Source: a virus. From it: a DNA stretch of 31,657 bases. Below the pieces are notes generated by a model. The model had not been told where the DNA came from. It searched no databases and saw nothing but the letters and a program-made list of their open reading frames with translations. The stretch is from the IMG/VR virus record IMGVR_UViG_3300020187_000125, positions 1 to 31,657 of that record; one strand, given 5' to 3'. The position numbers and the translations under genes are program-made. Below, in pieces: positions 14,099 through 22,898 of this stretch (within the stretch, counting starts at the first letter, position 1; each line of letters starts with the position of its first letter).

Positions 14099-15033
14099 TG
14101 TCTACAAATAAGGACATAACACTTTTAGATTATAATAGGAGAGAACTTTCTTTACCTAAATACTCTGTAAAGGAAATCCTTCCAGAGTTTTTTCGCACTG
14201 AGTATCCTAGATTAATTACTTTACTCGACCAATACTATCATTTTGAGGATTCAAATTCATCCCCATCTAAACTTGTTAATGAACTTTTCAAAACAAGGGA
14301 TATATCTCAAACAGACTTAAACCTCCTTTCATTTATTGAAGATGAATTGTTATTAGGTCAGTCTTTCTTTGAAGGGTTTCAAGATAAACGTGCAGCATCA
14401 AAGTACTCTAATATATTGTTTAGGTCAAAGGGTACAAAGTATTCTATACAACAATTCTTTAGAACATTCTTTGGTATAGACCCCGACATTATATACACAA
14501 AGAAAAACATATTTAATGTTGGTGATAAAATTGGAACTACTAGTGAAAAGTATATAACAGATAACAAGTTATATCAAAGACATGCAATACTTATTAAGTC
14601 AGAACTAACTCAAGATAAATGGAGAGATGTGTACAAACTTTTCGTTCATCCTGCTGGAACTTACTTAGGTTCAGAGATACAAATAGTAAGTGCAACCTTA
14701 GATACTATACTTGCTCCGGATGTGATTGTTGCACCTCCCCCACCATTCGCTGTTCATAATCAAGCATCCTTTGCTGCCTCTGCATTTATAGACCATACTT
14801 CTATTGTAACAGATACTGCAGCAGATGGGTCAACAAGTACAAGTAGAATACGACCTGAGATTGTAAGTATGATATTCGACGGAACGAGCGGTATTACTAT
14901 TGAACAGATAAATAATCAGTATGGAAGTTTACGTGAAGCACAACTCGCAACATCACCAACCTTTGATGATGATAGTATTGACTTCTCAAATGACTTTGCA
15001 TTCGAAACATTAGACCAAGGTAAACACGAATAA
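14098..15033 (+). CDS. gp7: Baseplate wedge subunit gp7, short form (conserved C-terminal wedge domain)
   Basis: This 311-aa protein corresponds to the C-terminal third of T4 gp7 (1032 aa). The segment LPEFFRTEYPRLITLLDQYYHF (about 28-49), then FRSKGTKYSIQQFFRTFFGIDPDIIY (about 102-128) and DKWRDVYKLFVHPAGTYLGSEIQIVS (about 177-202) match T4 gp7 'FYSTKGIEASYKFLFKVLYNEEVEIE' and 'WKSDVIRFVHPVGFGFIAITLL'. gp7 forms the three-protein core bundle with gp6 and so ties the wedge together; the long N-terminal domains of T4 gp7 are absent here and are not encoded nearby. Start and stop overlap with gp6 (TAATG). The C-terminus is acidic and Ser/Thr-rich. Confidence 0.75.
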   Translation: MSTNKDITLLDYNRRELSLPKYSVKEILPEFFRTEYPRLITLLDQYYHFEDSNSSPSKLVNELFKTRDISQTDLNLLSFIEDELLLGQSFFEGFQDKRAASKYSNILFRSKGTKYSIQQFFRTFFGIDPDIIYTKKNIFNVGDKIGTTSEKYITDNKLYQRHAILIKSELTQDKWRDVYKLFVHPAGTYLGSEIQIVSATLDTILAPDVIVAPPPPFAVHNQASFAASAFIDHTSIVTDTAADGSTSTSRIRPEIVSMIFDGTSGITIEQINNQYGSLREAQLATSPTFDDDSIDFSNDFAFETLDQGKHE

Positions 15034-15057
15034 TTGAAAATATAAGTCAATAACTAT

Positions 15058-15065
15058 TATAAATA
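15058..15065 (+). promoter_or_regulatory. T4-type late promoter for the 340-aa protein and gp8
   Basis: A perfect TATAAATA in the 57-bp gap after gp7. The predicted +1 is near 15071, leaving about 20 nt with a TTAGGAAT Shine-Dalgarno-like sequence before the ATG at 15091. Confidence 0.78.
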
Positions 15066-15090
15066 GAATAAAGAATTAGGAATATTATAA

Positions 15091-16113
15091 ATGGCAAAAC
15101 AAATATTAAATAAAGGAAGTTCAGCGAATGACGGTGGTGGCGATACACTTCGTCAAGGTGCGCAAAAGATTAACGAAAACTTTACTGAACTCTATACAAT
15201 ATTAGGTGGTGATAGTTTAACTAATGCCGTAAGGTTTAATGCCGATGGAGTAGAGTTTGAGGGTAGTGGTAGTGATGATAATTACGAGACAACACTTACT
15301 GTAGTAACTCCAACCGCAGATAGAACGATTACTCTTCCTAATGCCGATGGTACAGTTACCCTCAATGCTGAGACTCAAACACTTACAAACAAGACATTAA
15401 CGAATCCTATATTAAGTCCTACTGCAACTACTGCGGGTAAGATAGAATTCTTAGAAGGTACAAACAACGGAACAAATAAGGCAACTCTGATTGGACCTGC
15501 TTCAACTGCAGATGTCACAGTAACCTTACCTGCCGCAACGGATACCTTAATTGGTAAAGCAACAACAGATACACTTACTAACAAGACACTAACAACTCCT
15601 ACAATAAACTCACCTAAGATTGGTACTGAGATACAAGATGCAAGTGGTAATGAACTCGTTGAGATAACCTCGACAGGAAGTGCGGTAAATCATTTCAAAC
15701 TTACAAATGCCGCAACAGGTGATAACCCTACATTAGAAGCAACAGGTTCAGATAATAATGTTGGACTCAATGTTACGAGTAAGGGAACAGGACTTGTTAC
15801 CGTAACAACAGGTTCTGCATTCTCATCAGGCACTTCTTCAATTATTACTGAAGGTAATGGGCATGTAATGTCTTTGTCTAAAACTACACATATTTTTAAT
15901 AGTAGTGCAGGTGTTTATGCTTCTTCTCTTGCAAACGGTACACAAGGACAAATAATATTCATTATAAATAAAAACTCGAGTACAGTAACAATAACTCCTG
16001 CCGCTTTTGGTGCAGGAACATCAATCGCATTAGCGCAGCATAAGACCGCAACTCTTATGTTTGATGGAACTCAGTGGCAATTAATATCAACACATGGTGG
16101 AACGGTAGCATAA
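15091..16113 (+). CDS. Fibre-like virion structural protein (KINENF-type N-terminus)
   Basis: A 340-aa protein. Its N-terminus (NKGSSANDGGGDTLRQGAQKINENFTELY, about 7-35) is a pattern common in marine T4-like phage structural proteins, with 'DGTGDTLR.ag.KIN.NF.E.Y' thought to attach to the particle. Two copies of a TDTLTNKTLTxPxI-type unit (about 96-110 and 158-175) and repeated TVTLP strands (DRTITLPNADGTVTL, DVTVTLPAATDTLIG) make up the middle. The C-terminal ~80 residues (GTQGQIIFIINKNSSTVTITP, TATLMFDGTQWQLIS) look like a small beta-sandwich often found at fibre ends. The exact role is not known; placement between gp7 and gp8 suggests a baseplate-attached short fibre. Its only promoter is the late octamer upstream. 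Confidence 0.6.
   Translation: MAKQILNKGSSANDGGGDTLRQGAQKINENFTELYTILGGDSLTNAVRFNADGVEFEGSGSDDNYETTLTVVTPTADRTITLPNADGTVTLNAETQTLTNKTLTNPILSPTATTAGKIEFLEGTNNGTNKATLIGPASTADVTVTLPAATDTLIGKATTDTLTNKTLTTPTINSPKIGTEIQDASGNELVEITSTGSAVNHFKLTNAATGDNPTLEATGSDNNVGLNVTSKGTGLVTVTTGSAFSSGTSSIITEGNGHVMSLSKTTHIFNSSAGVYASSLANGTQGQIIFIINKNSSTVTITPAAFGAGTSIALAQHKTATLMFDGTQWQLISTHGGTVA
15963..15970 (+). promoter_or_regulatory. Late-promoter-like octamer upstream of gp8 (inside preceding gene)
   Basis: A perfect TATAAATA within the 3' part of the 340-aa gene, about 145 bp before the gp8 ATG. It could give gp8 and the 1733-aa gene extra transcripts; chance occurrence in A/T-rich DNA is equally possible. Confidence 0.3.
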
Positions 16114-16114
16114 A

Positions 16115-17473
16115 ATGGCAATATTAACAAATACATTCAAAAGAGATACTATAGGGTTTATTAAAGATGACTTTGATAATGCTTCAAACCATTATCATAT
16201 CGGTATAGGTAGGTCAGAAGAATGGAACTCAACAGACACAACCATTCCTGCAGAAAATACAGATTACGAAGAAAGGTTATTTAGAAATTCTCTTCAATCT
16301 GTTAAGAAAGTAGCAGATACAGACGCAACGTTTGTTATTGAAAGACATAACTGGACTGCGAATGCTAAATACTCTGCATATAGTGACAAGCAAGCAGTTG
16401 CCCCAAGTAACCCATATTATGTTATGAACGACCAAAATGACGTATTCGTTTGCGTTCAAAACAATAAAATTGATGGCGTGGTACAAAATTCTACAGTACA
16501 ACCCACCTTACAATCATCAAACCCTTATATTATTTTTGAAACTTCTGATGGATATGCGTGGAGATTTTTATATTCTATATCTGCGGCAGACGTAAGTAAG
16601 TTCGTTGCTGCTAATTTCCTTCCTGTTAAATTAGTTGGTACTCCTGGAAATGCTACTGAAACTCAACAGAAAGCAGCACAAGATGCTGCAGTATCTGGAC
16701 AAATATTAGGATATGAAGTTGTATCTGGAGGAGTAGGGTATAGCGGAACAGTAACTCTTGCTGTTGAAGGTGATGGGACTGGTGCTGTCGCAACAGCAAC
16801 TTTGAGTGGTGGTGCAATTTCTAAAGTAGAAGTTACAAGTATCGGAACTCCTGCAAACTTAGGTACAGGATACACTAATGCTATTGTGAAAATTACAGGT
16901 GGTTCACCAACTACTGCTGCGGTCATTAGACCCATATTTGCCTCAAAAGGCGGTTTAGGTAGTGACCCAAGAGTTGATTTACGTTCAAGTTCTATTATGT
17001 TTGTAGTAAAACCAGATGGAGCAGATGGTAGTGGAGATTTCATAATAGGAAATGATTTCCGTCAAGTAGGGTTGTTTAGAAATATAACAACAGATGGTAG
17101 TACACTCTTTACTGCTTCAACAGGTCTTGCTTTAAGGAAATTAATATTAAGTGGTGCACCCACTGCAGCATTTTCTGTTGATGAAACTATAACAGATAGT
17201 ACTACAGGCGCAAAGGCAGTTGTAGATGCTATATCTACAAATGGGCAAACACTAACATTCCATCAAAATGACACAACAGGTTATGGGACTTTTGGTGTAG
17301 GAAATACATTAACTGGAGGTGATGGCGGTAACGGAACTATCCATGGTAGTTCTCATATAACTGCAGCAGAGGTAGATATCTCAACTGGAGATGTGTTATA
17401 TATAGATAATAGAGCAGCAGTAACTCGTTCAGCAGACCAAACAGAAGACATTAAAATAGTCATACAACTTTAG
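16115..17473 (+). CDS. gp8: Baseplate wedge subunit gp8
   Basis: A 452-aa protein (T4 gp8 334 aa). The start FKRDTIGFIKDDF and HIGIGRSEEWNS (about 27-38) match the T4 'FITFGRSEPWSS' region, DGYAWRFLYSI (about 145-155) matches 'DGYVWEYLFEI', and the ending NRAAVTRSADQTEDIKIVIQL matches the T4 'NRPPIIMAMDQTEEINILFTF'. The extra about 120 residues are an insertion (about 190-300) of Gly/Thr-rich beta repeats (GYEVVSGGVGYSGTVTLAV, TATLSGGAISKVEVTS, GTGYTNAIVKI) and further turns before the end. gp8 is a dimer that binds gp7 and gp10 at the outer wedge. The gene starts one base after the preceding stop; 12 bp separate it from the 1733-aa gene. Confidence 0.9.
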   Translation: MAILTNTFKRDTIGFIKDDFDNASNHYHIGIGRSEEWNSTDTTIPAENTDYEERLFRNSLQSVKKVADTDATFVIERHNWTANAKYSAYSDKQAVAPSNPYYVMNDQNDVFVCVQNNKIDGVVQNSTVQPTLQSSNPYIIFETSDGYAWRFLYSISAADVSKFVAANFLPVKLVGTPGNATETQQKAAQDAAVSGQILGYEVVSGGVGYSGTVTLAVEGDGTGAVATATLSGGAISKVEVTSIGTPANLGTGYTNAIVKITGGSPTTAAVIRPIFASKGGLGSDPRVDLRSSSIMFVVKPDGADGSGDFIIGNDFRQVGLFRNITTDGSTLFTASTGLALRKLILSGAPTAAFSVDETITDSTTGAKAVVDAISTNGQTLTFHQNDTTGYGTFGVGNTLTGGDGGNGTIHGSSHITAAEVDISTGDVLYIDNRAAVTRSADQTEDIKIVIQL

Positions 17474-17485
17474 GATAATAGAATA

Positions 17486-20400
17486 ATGCCAACAACTTTT
17501 ACCTCAAATGTCTTTTCGTCAACATATAAGGATGACTACAAGGATAGTGATAACTATCACCGCATATTATTTAATAGTGGTCGCGCGTTACAGGCACGCG
17601 AACTCACTCAGATGCAAACAATTATACAAGAAGAGATTGGAAGATTTGGTCGTAATATATTCAAAGATGGTGCTGCCGTAAATCCAGGAGGTCCATCTCT
17701 TAATAATGATTATGAATTTGTTAAACTCGCAACAAACTCTTTAACAAATATATTAAACTCAAGTCTTATAGGATTAGAATTTACAGGAAGTAATGGCGCA
17801 AAAGCAAGGGTTCTTGAGGTTGTAGATGCAGTAGGTGATGACCCAGACACTCTTTATATACAGTACACTTCGACAAAAGATGGTGGGACTGGTGCTTCAG
17901 CAGTAAGGTTTGGCGTATCAGAAACATTATCAAGCGGAAGTACAACTCTTGTAACTGCAGGTTTAGATAAACAACCCGTTGTGGGTCGTGGTTCTAAGAT
18001 TAATAATGCTTCAGGAGACTTCTTTGTAAGGGGTCATTTCGTATTCGTTAAAGAACAAGGTCTTATACTCTCTAAGTATACACAAAATCCTAGTAAAGTT
18101 ATTGGTTTTAAAATAACAGAAGATATAATAACATCTACAGATACTGACGCATTATTTGATAATCAAGGAGCAACACCTAATCAAACATCTCCAGGAGCAG
18201 ATAGATATAGGATTCAACTTACTTTAACAACAAGGGATGAAGTTGCTGCTAATGAAAACTTTGTTTATTACTGTGATGTGTTTGAGGGTAAAATTGTTGA
18301 TCAAGTATCAGGTACAGATGATTATAATAAAATAACTGAAGTCCTTGCTACAAGAACAAAAGAAGAATCAGGAAACTATATCGTAAAAAGATTTAAGTCA
18401 AACGTTTTAGATGCTGGCACTAATCAAAGTATTACTATATCTCCAGGAGTCGCATACATAAACGGATATCGTGCGGTAACTAACAAACCAACAACTTTAA
18501 CTGTATTAAAACCAAGAACAACAACAGTACTTGATAATGATATTGCTCCAGTCTCATATGGTTCATATTTTATATGTGATACCTTTGAAGGTAAGTTTGG
18601 TATAGATTCATTTGAGGTGATCAACCTAAGAGACAAAGCAGGATATACAGATAGTACAACTTTAACATTAGGTACTGCAAGAGTTCGATCAGTAGAAAAA
18701 GACGGCAGTAACTTTAAAGTCTATTTATTTGATATTAAAATGAATGCAACTAAAAATATTCGTGACGTTAAAAGTATTGGTTTATCAACAATAAGATTTG
18801 CAAACGTTTTACTAGAAAATTCTAAAGCAGTTTTAAAAGAGTCAGGTAATAATACACTCGTGTATAGCACATCTTATCCTCGTATCAAAACTATATCAAG
18901 CAGTAACTTCGAAGTTCAAAGACTTTTCACTGCCTCAACAGGCACTAATGGTGACTTCTCAATATCCGGATTAGCGACTGGAGAAACTTTTGTAAGTAGT
19001 GGTGAGTGGATAGTAACAGATACTACAACAGGAGATGTTGCGGCATCAACGTTTACAATAAATTCTCCCTTTACTTCTGCTGCTATCAATACTTCTCTTG
19101 TTAGTGGTAGAGCAGTAACAGTATTAGCAAAGGTCAATAAAGCATCAGCATCGCGTAGGAGAAAATTTCTTCGTGAAAAAACTTTATCAGTAGATTTAAC
19201 ACAAGGTCTATTGACAGATAGTAGAACCGGAGTGAAATATGTTGACTTACATAATACAGATATTATATCAGTATCGGAAATAAAACAAACCAATACAAAT
19301 GGAACAGACTTGTCGCATAAGTTTAATGTTGATAACGGACAAAGAGTAAGTCACTACGCAAATGCAAGACTTGTTTTAGATAAGGGTACAACCGACCCAA
19401 CAGGAACTCTTTTTGTAAAATATAAACACTTCGAGCATGCAACAGATGGAGATTTCTTTTCAGTTGATTCATATGACGGTGAGATAGCATACAATAAAAT
19501 ACCAGACTTAAAATCAAATGGAACAGTAGTTGCTAATTTAAGGGATGTTATAGACTTCCGTTCTGCTGTTGACTCTGATGGAACATTTGGTGATGCTAGT
19601 GGTGGCAGAGACGCTACTATGCATGAACTTCCTAAAAATGGAGATTTCTTTAGTGGAGATGTAACAAACTATCTTAACCGTTCTGATAAAATTGTTATAA
19701 CAGAACAAGGTATAATAAAGAATATTACAGGTACTGCTGCTCTTGATGCATCACTTCCCCCTACACCAGAAGGAACTTTACCATTATTTGAAATATCTCA
19801 TAATGCTTATGGACTAAGTGAAAAAGACCTTGCCATAAATCCAATTGAAGCAAAACGATTTACAATGAATGACATCTCTAAATTAGAGAAACGTATTGAT
19901 AAAATTGAAGAGACAACTTCTTTAAATTTACTAGAGGTTGATACAAACTCTTTATTAGTACTAGACGGAAGTGGTAATATCAGAACTAAGTCAGGGTTCT
20001 TTGTTGATAACTTTAGAAATCGTGCCTTTACTGATTTCAATAATGTAGAGAATCGTTCTGCGATTGACCCATCCCTTGGAACTATGCAAAATCAACAGTT
20101 GACAAACAATTTCACTTTAAGATATGATTCTGATAAGTCAACAAACACTATATTAAAGGGCGATACAGTCTTCATTAACTATAGTGAAGACTCAGCGATA
20201 AAACAAATTAAGGCAACAGGAACAGAAAATGTAAACCCATTTGCTGTAATTACAGGAGTAGGTAATATAACATTATCTCCCACTTCAGACGAATGGGTAG
20301 ATACTGTATTTGAACCTCCTTTAATCACAATGGTTCCAAGAGTTGGATGGGATTGGTCAACAAATAACTTCTTCCCAATGAATGGTTTCGGAACAGTTGA

Positions 20401-22687
20401 CGCAGGTACATTCACAGGTTGGAATGGCGACCAAATGTGGAACTGGAATGGTACTTCATCAAGACCTACTAATGATGTTAGAGCACAAGCAGCAGGTGCA
20501 GGTGGAGGCGGTGGACTTTTCGGTCTAGGAGCATTTACTAATCCAGCACTTGAGGCATTTGCCTCCAGACAAGCAGAACAAACTAGGTCTCCTAGAATCG
20601 TTACAGGTGCTGGAATTATTCGTGAAGTGATTGAAGATAGAGAAGTATCTGTCACATTCATACCTTTCATAAGGTCAAGAAAAATATTCTTCAGAGCGGA
20701 AGGATTAAAACCTAATACAAGATTCTATGCTTTCTTCGATGGAGTCTCCGTAGACAACTTTATAAAGGGTGATGATGCATTTGCTAACTTCGCTGACTCA
20801 GAAACAGGCGGAGTTGAATATGGCGATGAATTCAGAGAATCAACCCAACATCCTCAAGGTACTGCTGCACTCACATCATCTGCCGAAGGAAAGGTAGAAG
20901 GTTCTTTCTTCATTCCGTGTAATTCTCTTCCGGAGGACGAAGATGCAGAAGATACAGGTGTAAGGTTCCGAACTGGAGAGGTTGAATTTAAGTTACTAGA
21001 TATAAGTGCGAATAATGATGAATCAGCAACAAGCATTGCAGCAGCATTGTATACAACCGCTGGCACACTTTCTACTCGCGTACAAACTATAAGACAATTT
21101 GATCAAATAAGAAGAGCACAAGACCCTCTTGCTCAGTCATTCCGAGTTACCAAATCATCAGGAATGTTTGTAACTAAAGTGGATTGTTACTTTAAAAGTG
21201 CAGATGCAAGTGTTCCTATACAATTACAGATAAGACCTATGGTAAATGGTGTTCCTTCTGCAAGTGAAATTGTTACGGGTGCTGTTAAATTTATAGATGG
21301 TGGTGCTGTAGAAACTCCAGATGCAGATGAACAAGATATGACTGGTGTTCTTGGTCATCCTACAACATTCGAGTTTGATCAACCAATTTTCTTAAATCCA
21401 AACACAGAGTATGCGATTGTTCTTCTTGCAGAATCAGTAGAATTTGAGGCATATGTTGCAGAAACATATGAATATGAACTTGGTTCAACTGAAGCAAAGG
21501 TTAACAGACAACCTAGTATGGGTTCACTCTTTAAGTCACAAAATGGTTCTACATGGGAACCAGACCAAACAAAAGACCTTATGTTCAAAATACATAATGC
21601 TGTATTTGATACAGCAGGAGGCACTGCGGTATTTGAAAACACAGATACACAAAACTTATTACTTAGAACTAATCCTTTATTCACTACAAGCGGTTCTGCT
21701 GCGATTACTGTTCTTGCTCCAGGACATGGTTATAGAAAAGACGATACTGTAACAATTTCTGGAGTAACAGGAAGTGACAATAATGGTATTAGTGCTGCAA
21801 ATCTAAATGGTAATAGGGTTGTAACTGCTGCTGACGGATTTGGTTTCACTTTCAACGCAGGTGGTAATGCTGATACAACAGGTAGAACTGGTGGGTCAGG
21901 ATTTAGATTCCCTGATCAAAGAAACTTTGATGGTGTTATTCCGAACTTTACTGCTCTTGTTCCAGATAATACAAAAATTGGATTTACTTCTGAGTTTACA
22001 AACGGAAGTTCTTTGGCAGGTTCAGAAACAGCATATGGTAAAGCGGCAGTTACAGGTTTATCTATAGGGGAAGAAAACTTCTTCACTAAACCTAGAATGA
22101 TTGCAAACAGAGCAAATGAAATCGCTTCAATTGAACCAGCAGGTACTCTAGTTCGTTCAACGACCTTTAATATGGCATTAACATCAACTAGTTTAGATGT
22201 CTCTCCCACTATAAATGCTCAGAGGTCTTCTATAACAACAATATCTAACCTTATAGATAAACAAATATCGGGTAGTACAGAAACCACAGGGTTTAATATT
22301 CCATTAAATTATATTGCAGAGACTAATGCCTTTGGTGGTTCTGCTCTTGCTAAGCACCATACTGGAGTATCTGTATTAGATGAACCTGCAGTTGGGTTGA
22401 AAGTTATTCTTAATGCATTAAGACCAAGTGAAGCAGACTTTAGGTTGTACTTTAGAGTTGCTAATGAAGGGGACGATATAACAGATGTAGATTGGACTCT
22501 TCAGACTCAAGAAGAAAATGTTCCTCCGGATACCTCTTCTTTCAGAGAATATAGATATCTGATAGGCGGCGCAGGAGGTGACCTTGATGAGTTTACTCAT
22601 TATCAATATAAGATTGAAATGAGAAGTTCAAACTCTTCTGCACCACCTATCATTAGAGACTTTAGGTCAATAGCATTAGCAACATAA
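17486..22687 (+). CDS. Very large virion structural protein (DUF4815-like), probable outer baseplate/fibre protein
   Basis: A 1733-aa protein. Residues about 20-330 (DSDNYHRILFNSGRALQARELTQMQTIIQEEIGRFGRNIFKDGAAVNPGG; later SPGVAYINGYRA near 325) resemble the 'QARELnElQsiLqnqi' region known as DUF4815 in marine phage baseplate proteins. Around residue 950-990 is a Trp-rich stretch (WDWSTNNFFPMNGF, WNGDQMWNWNG), then a Gly run (AAGAGGGGGLFGLG, about 1002). Residues about 1040-1200 are a beta-rich unit (RKIFFRAEGLKPNTRFYAFFDG), and about 1210-1360 contain DPLAQSFRV, GMFVTKVDCYFKS, NTEYAIVLLAES and GSLFKSQNGSTWEPDQTKDLMF, a sheet-like unit seen in many marine myoviruses. Placement after gp8, where T4 has gp9-gp12, suggests the outer wedge and fibre-docking role. 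The function is inferred from context only. Confidence 0.65.
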   Translation: MPTTFTSNVFSSTYKDDYKDSDNYHRILFNSGRALQARELTQMQTIIQEEIGRFGRNIFKDGAAVNPGGPSLNNDYEFVKLATNSLTNILNSSLIGLEFTGSNGAKARVLEVVDAVGDDPDTLYIQYTSTKDGGTGASAVRFGVSETLSSGSTTLVTAGLDKQPVVGRGSKINNASGDFFVRGHFVFVKEQGLILSKYTQNPSKVIGFKITEDIITSTDTDALFDNQGATPNQTSPGADRYRIQLTLTTRDEVAANENFVYYCDVFEGKIVDQVSGTDDYNKITEVLATRTKEESGNYIVKRFKSNVLDAGTNQSITISPGVAYINGYRAVTNKPTTLTVLKPRTTTVLDNDIAPVSYGSYFICDTFEGKFGIDSFEVINLRDKAGYTDSTTLTLGTARVRSVEKDGSNFKVYLFDIKMNATKNIRDVKSIGLSTIRFANVLLENSKAVLKESGNNTLVYSTSYPRIKTISSSNFEVQRLFTASTGTNGDFSISGLATGETFVSSGEWIVTDTTTGDVAASTFTINSPFTSAAINTSLVSGRAVTVLAKVNKASASRRRKFLREKTLSVDLTQGLLTDSRTGVKYVDLHNTDIISVSEIKQTNTNGTDLSHKFNVDNGQRVSHYANARLVLDKGTTDPTGTLFVKYKHFEHATDGDFFSVDSYDGEIAYNKIPDLKSNGTVVANLRDVIDFRSAVDSDGTFGDASGGRDATMHELPKNGDFFSGDVTNYLNRSDKIVITEQGIIKNITGTAALDASLPPTPEGTLPLFEISHNAYGLSEKDLAINPIEAKRFTMNDISKLEKRIDKIEETTSLNLLEVDTNSLLVLDGSGNIRTKSGFFVDNFRNRAFTDFNNVENRSAIDPSLGTMQNQQLTNNFTLRYDSDKSTNTILKGDTVFINYSEDSAIKQIKATGTENVNPFAVITGVGNITLSPTSDEWVDTVFEPPLITMVPRVGWDWSTNNFFPMNGFGTVDAGTFTGWNGDQMWNWNGTSSRPTNDVRAQAAGAGGGGGLFGLGAFTNPALEAFASRQAEQTRSPRIVTGAGIIREVIEDREVSVTFIPFIRSRKIFFRAEGLKPNTRFYAFFDGVSVDNFIKGDDAFANFADSETGGVEYGDEFRESTQHPQGTAALTSSAEGKVEGSFFIPCNSLPEDEDAEDTGVRFRTGEVEFKLLDISANNDESATSIAAALYTTAGTLSTRVQTIRQFDQIRRAQDPLAQSFRVTKSSGMFVTKVDCYFKSADASVPIQLQIRPMVNGVPSASEIVTGAVKFIDGGAVETPDADEQDMTGVLGHPTTFEFDQPIFLNPNTEYAIVLLAESVEFEAYVAETYEYELGSTEAKVNRQPSMGSLFKSQNGSTWEPDQTKDLMFKIHNAVFDTAGGTAVFENTDTQNLLLRTNPLFTTSGSAAITVLAPGHGYRKDDTVTISGVTGSDNNGISAANLNGNRVVTAADGFGFTFNAGGNADTTGRTGGSGFRFPDQRNFDGVIPNFTALVPDNTKIGFTSEFTNGSSLAGSETAYGKAAVTGLSIGEENFFTKPRMIANRANEIASIEPAGTLVRSTTFNMALTSTSLDVSPTINAQRSSITTISNLIDKQISGSTETTGFNIPLNYIAETNAFGGSALAKHHTGVSVLDEPAVGLKVILNALRPSEADFRLYFRVANEGDDITDVDWTLQTQEENVPPDTSSFREYRYLIGGAGGDLDEFTHYQYKIEMRSSNSSAPPIIRDFRSIALAT

Positions 22688-22688
22688 T

Positions 22689-22898
22689 ATGAATAACAAT
22701 TTAGTAAAAGTAACAAATGGTGTCGGTCTTGCTCGTGATAGGAATACTGGAACCATTTTAAATATAAATAAAAGTGAGATTAGAGAAGCACGTGAAAGAA
22801 AAGAACTAAGAAAACAAAAGGAAAATGAGTTCGAACAACTTAAGGCAGATGTCTCTGAGATGAAACAACTCTTAAACACTATAATAGAGAAACTATAA
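22689..22898 (+). CDS. Small coiled-coil virion-region protein
   Basis: A 69-aa protein beginning 1 nt after the 1733-aa gene and overlapping the next start by one base. Residues about 1-28 read NNNLVKVTNGVGLARDRNTGTILNINK, and residues about 30-69 are a charged coiled coil with heptad-spaced hydrophobics (EFEQLKADVSEMKQLLNTIIEKL). I recall similar short 'RDxxTGxILNxNK + coiled coil' proteins in marine T4-like genomes, without a function. It could trimerise next to a fibre or act as an assembly helper. Coding is supported by the tight, in-register packing with both neighbours. Confidence 0.7.
   Translation: MNNNLVKVTNGVGLARDRNTGTILNINKSEIREARERKELRKQKENEFEQLKADVSEMKQLLNTIIEKL
22763..22770 (+). 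promoter_or_regulatory. Late-promoter-like octamer within the small coiled-coil gene
   Basis: A perfect TATAAATA about 128 bp before the 386-aa gene. It is a candidate extra late promoter for the two repetitive structural genes that follow; its position inside a coding sequence makes it uncertain. Confidence 0.35.

Noticed and set aside
20099-20128. TTGACA with an 18-nt spacer and TATGAT on the plus strand
   Set aside because: It lies in the middle of the 1733-aa gene, no start codon with an SD follows that would make sense, and one such match is expected by chance in A/T-rich coding DNA.
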